DNA from: CAIWCD01 sp043782365
GTDB lineage: Bacteria > Myxococcota > Myxococcia > Myxococcales > 40CM-4-68-19
Assembly (NCBI GenBank): GCA_043782365.1
Contig: JAYWAO010000206.1
Span: 1-15,603 of the forward strand
Length of the DNA: 15,603 nt
Direction: 5' to 3'
Part shown: positions 12,893 to 15,603 of the stretch, piece after piece
Layout: each line of letters begins with the position of its first letter
Position numbering within the stretch: the stretch's first letter is position 1
Made by a program: the position numbers and the translations under genes
The notes under the pieces: generated by a model
The model's input: the letters and a program-made list of their open reading frames with translations, nothing else
Told to the model about the DNA's origin: nothing
Databases searched by the model: none

Positions 12893-15603
12893 CTACTTCG
12901 CCGGCCCGGGCTCCGCCATCGTCACCGGCTTCTGCGCCGAGACCGAGAGCGTGCCCCCCTCGCTGCGGCCGAAGACCTCGGGCGTGTACATCTCCTCGGC
13001 CTTGGCGGGCAGCAGGAGGAACTTGCCCGGCGTGGTCGCGCGCGCCACGAAGCTCACCACGTGCACGCCCGGCGGCAGGTCGTCGGCGAACCAGGTGACG
13101 CGGTCGTCGCGCTTCTCGCTGTAGCCGAAGGGGCTCCAGAAGCCACCCATCCCGCGGTCGTCATAGCCCTCTTCCCCGGCCGACTCCGGCGTCTCCTCTC
13201 CTTCACCGCCCTCGCCGCCGCCTTCAGCGCGTCCCCCTCCCGGGCCCCGCGTGAGCGGCTGCTGCGCAGTGGTGGCGAGCCCGAGGTCGACCGCCTCCAG
13301 CCCCGACGGCAGCGGCACCGAGAGGGCGACGAAGTGGCGCTCCATCCGCGTCGCCACCCGCACGCGCACCCGCACCAGCTCTCCGGCGGTGAACTCGCCC
13401 ATCGCCTTGCCGGGCTCGCCGTAGGGCTCGAACCAGCGCTGCACGAAGAGCCCCTCGTCGAGCGCCTTCTCGGGCAGCTTGGAGGGCGCATACCGCAGCA
13501 CCGCGCCGTAGGTGAGCAGGCCGGTGCCGTCGAAGCCGATGGTCAGCTTCGCCTTCGGCTCGCCGCCGACCGCCGCCTTCAGCTCGCTGAGCGGAATGGT
13601 CTTGGTAAAGATCGATAGCGAGCGCCCCTGGAACTTCTCGCTGAGCAGCTCCTTGCCAGCCAGCGCCACCCTGGCGGTGAAGTCGGGCGGCGTCCGCTCG
13701 CGCACGCGGACCACCTCGGTGAGGCCCATCAGCGCGTAGGCCGCCTCCTGGGTGTTGCGGAACGAGCCCGTGCCGCGCGCCCGCTTGAAGTAGCGGACGA
13801 TCTTGCCGACGTACGGATGGCTCGGGTCGAAGTCGACCAGCGTCTGCAGCACCATGCCCGTGGTCCGCGCGTCGGACGAGAACTGCGGCGCGTAGGTGGC
13901 TTGGTCCGGCTCGGCGAAGTGCGCCTCCCCCGGCGTCTCCTGCCCCCGGTCGAGCACCTCTTGGAGTAACACTTCCGCCTGCGCCCGCTTCCCGCCGCCG
14001 AGGAGGATGGCGTCGGCGAGCAGCGCCTTGCCGAAGAGGGGCAGCTTGTCCTTGAGCAGATACAGCTCGTCGTAGAAGGCCGGCCGCGGGTCGCCCATCC
14101 GGGCGAGCACCTGGAGCGCGAAGGCGCGCGTCTCGGGGCCGACCACCTCGAAGCTGCAGCCCGGCTGCCCCTCGGCCTTGCGGGCGACGAAGCGCCTGGC
14201 GGCCGCGAGCGCGCCCTTGTCCACCTGGAAGCCGGCCTCGTTCGCGCGGTGGAGGGCGAGCGTCGCGTAGATCGACGGCCACGCGTAGGTGCAGCTCTCG
14301 CCTGGCCAGTAGCGGAACCCGCCCGAGGGGGCCTGCAGTTGCTCGATGCGCGCCACCGTGGCGCGGACCACCTCGTCGGGGTCGAGGCTGGGCGCGCCGG
14401 GCTGGGTCCCCATCACCTGCGCGAAGAAGCGGTCGCGCTCGGCCGAGCGCCTGGCCGCCTCCTCGTTGACCAGGGCCTTCGGCGGGACGCCCTTCGCGGG
14501 CTGCGCCTCGTCCTCGAGGAACATCTTCTGCACCTCGCGCAGCGCCACGAAGGGGATCAGCCGCGACGAGAGCTGCTCCAGGCAGCCATACGGGTAGTCG
14601 ATCAGCTGCTTCATCCCCTCGCCGAGACCGCCGAGCGAGCTCGACGAGAGCGAGACCGTCAGCCCGCCCACCCCCTCCTGCGCGTCCTTGGGCGGCGCGA
14701 CGCCCTCGGTGACCTGGTCGACGGTCTCGCCGTAAGTGGCCACCGTCTCCAGCTCGACCGGCCGCTGCACGGGCAGCCGCTGCTCCACCGCGTCGGTGAA
14801 CGGGCCACCCTTCCCTGGCTCCCCCTGCGCGGTGGCGCGGAAGACCAGCTTCGCCGCGCCGCTCCCGGTCGCCACCAGCTTGAAGCGCACCTCGCGCGCC
14901 ACGCCCTCCACCGCGGTCACCGTCTGCTCGGCGGGCTGTCCCGGCGCGAGCGCCACCGGCCCGTCGAGGACCGCGCTCACCTTGACCTCGCTCTGCTCCG
15001 CCGCGAGGCCCTTCGCGTTCAGCACTACGCCGGCCTCGAAGGCATCGCCCGCGCGCGCGAAGCGCGGCAGCGCCGGCAGCACCAAGAGCGGGAGCGAGAC
15101 GCGCACGGCGGTCTCGCCCGAGCCGAAGCGGTCCTCGCTGGTGAGCGCCACCGCCATGATGCGGAAGGTGGTCAGGTTGTCGGGCAGCTCCAGCTCGGCG
15201 GTGGCGGTGCCGTCGGAGACGGTCTCCAGCCGGGTCCAGAGCGGGGTGGTGACGAACTTGCTGCGGATGTCGTTCCCGCCGCCGCGACCGCCGCCGCCGC
15301 CGGGTTGCAGCTCGCCCTTCTCGCCGAACCTCTGCCGCCGCACCAGCGTCAGCAGGGGCTCGCCGAGCGCCACGCCGAGGCCGCGCTTGGGGAACATCTC
15401 GTCCACCGGGTCGGGCACCTTGTAGTCGGTGAGCCGCAGGACGGCTTCATCGACCGCGTAGAGCGTCACCTCGGCCTTGCGCGGCAGACCCGTCGAGTCC
15501 TTCACCGCGACCTGGATCTGGACCTTCTCGCGCGGCCGCCACTCCGCCTTGGCGACCGTCACCGCCACCGAGAGCCGCTTCACCGAGCGGCCCACCGAGA
15601 GCT
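12893..15603 (-). CDS. Bacterial alpha-2-macroglobulin (YfhM-like), C-terminal part, start beyond the window
   Basis: Bacterial alpha-2-macroglobulins trap proteases in the periplasm by covalent attachment through a thioester. The last 903 codons are present; the reading frame stays open to the right edge, and full-length homologues have roughly 1,600-1,900 residues, so the signal or lipoprotein sequence is out of view. Numbering from the GTG at 15595: YAVDEAVLRLTDYKVPDP (46-63) and LELPDNLTTFRIMAVALT (135-152) mark macroglobulin-like domains, and between them a Gly-rich stretch (98-107) sits where the bait region is expected. The thioester motif CLEQ is intact at 338-341 in YPYGCLEQLSS, followed by an alpha-helical thioester domain (about 340-610). 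A C-terminal region with an acidic Gly-rich insert ends in DDRVTWFADDLPPG and TPGKFLLLPAKAEEMYTPEV. pbpC follows after 26 nt. Confidence 0.93.
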   Translation of the reverse strand, partial: LSVGRSVKRLSVAVTVAKAEWRPREKVQIQVAVKDSTGLPRKAEVTLYAVDEAVLRLTDYKVPDPVDEMFPKRGLGVALGEPLLTLVRRQRFGEKGELQPGGGGGRGGGNDIRSKFVTTPLWTRLETVSDGTATAELELPDNLTTFRIMAVALTSEDRFGSGETAVRVSLPLLVLPALPRFARAGDAFEAGVVLNAKGLAAEQSEVKVSAVLDGPVALAPGQPAEQTVTAVEGVAREVRFKLVATGSGAAKLVFRATAQGEPGKGGPFTDAVEQRLPVQRPVELETVATYGETVDQVTEGVAPPKDAQEGVGGLTVSLSSSSLGGLGEGMKQLIDYPYGCLEQLSSRLIPFVALREVQKMFLEDEAQPAKGVPPKALVNEEAARRSAERDRFFAQVMGTQPGAPSLDPDEVVRATVARIEQLQAPSGGFRYWPGESCTYAWPSIYATLALHRANEAGFQVDKGALAAARRFVARKAEGQPGCSFEVVGPETRAFALQVLARMGDPRPAFYDELYLLKDKLPLFGKALLADAILLGGGKRAQAEVLLQEVLDRGQETPGEAHFAEPDQATYAPQFSSDARTTGMVLQTLVDFDPSHPYVGKIVRYFKRARGTGSFRNTQEAAYALMGLTEVVRVRERTPPDFTARVALAGKELLSEKFQGRSLSIFTKTIPLSELKAAVGGEPKAKLTIGFDGTGLLTYGAVLRYAPSKLPEKALDEGLFVQRWFEPYGEPGKAMGEFTAGELVRVRVRVATRMERHFVALSVPLPSGLEAVDLGLATTAQQPLTRGPGGGRAEGGGEGGEGEETPESAGEEGYDDRGMGGFWSPFGYSEKRDDRVTWFADDLPPGVHVVSFVARATTPGKFLLLPAKAEEMYTPEVFGRSEGGTLSVSAQKPVTMAEPGPAK

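Noticed and set aside
15274..15304. The GCC/CCG-rich run considered as a microsatellite or repeat element
   Set aside because: It encodes the Gly-rich loop of the alpha-2-macroglobulin in frame, so it is better explained as coding low complexity.

Overview
This 15.6 kb window is very GC-rich and densely coding. Its gene content fits a delta-proteobacterial lineage, most likely Myxococcota: a long-form HflX, a histidine kinase with an H-box of the AHQINNP type, and a large alpha-2-macroglobulin next to pbpC. This placement is inferred from gene content and composition only; no rRNA or other phylogenetic marker was compared. I see no mobile element, CRISPR array, tRNA or rRNA. Apart from the gene cut by the right edge, every gene looks intact.

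Left block (96-5194, all minus strand, so transcription runs right to left): hflX (ribosome-associated GTPase), then argD (acetylornithine aminotransferase), then a small membrane-anchored winged-helix-like protein whose GTG start abuts the argD stop, then a DUF4395 membrane protein fused to a thioredoxin-like domain, then an XRE/cupin transcriptional regulator. The last two, and argD, each have a -10-like hexamer only 7-8 nt before the chosen start codon, which suggests leaderless or nearly leaderless transcripts. A 193-nt gap between hflX and argD carries an unexplained 12-bp inverted repeat and a short tandem repeat.

Centre (5308-8906, plus strand): proB and proA (ATGA overlap), the first two steps of proline synthesis, then rsfS (ribosome silencing factor) and rlmH (23S rRNA pseudouridine methyltransferase). 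This matches the widespread proBA-nadD-rsfS-rlmH order except that nadD is absent. An 18-nt motif (16/18 identical) sits upstream of both proB and rsfS. hflX and proB are divergent across a 113-nt intergenic region.

Right block (8937-15603, minus strand): the C-terminal 903 residues of a thioester-containing bacterial alpha-2-macroglobulin (its start lies beyond the window), then pbpC (penicillin-binding protein 1C), then a seven-TM histidine kinase, separated by only 26 and 18 nt. The alpha-2-macroglobulin/PBP1C pair is a known envelope-defence and repair association. The added kinase is the most interesting part: its phospho-acceptor His is intact, but the ATP-binding N, G1 and G2 boxes look eroded, which suggests a pseudokinase-like sensor or a strongly divergent kinase in an envelope-damage module.
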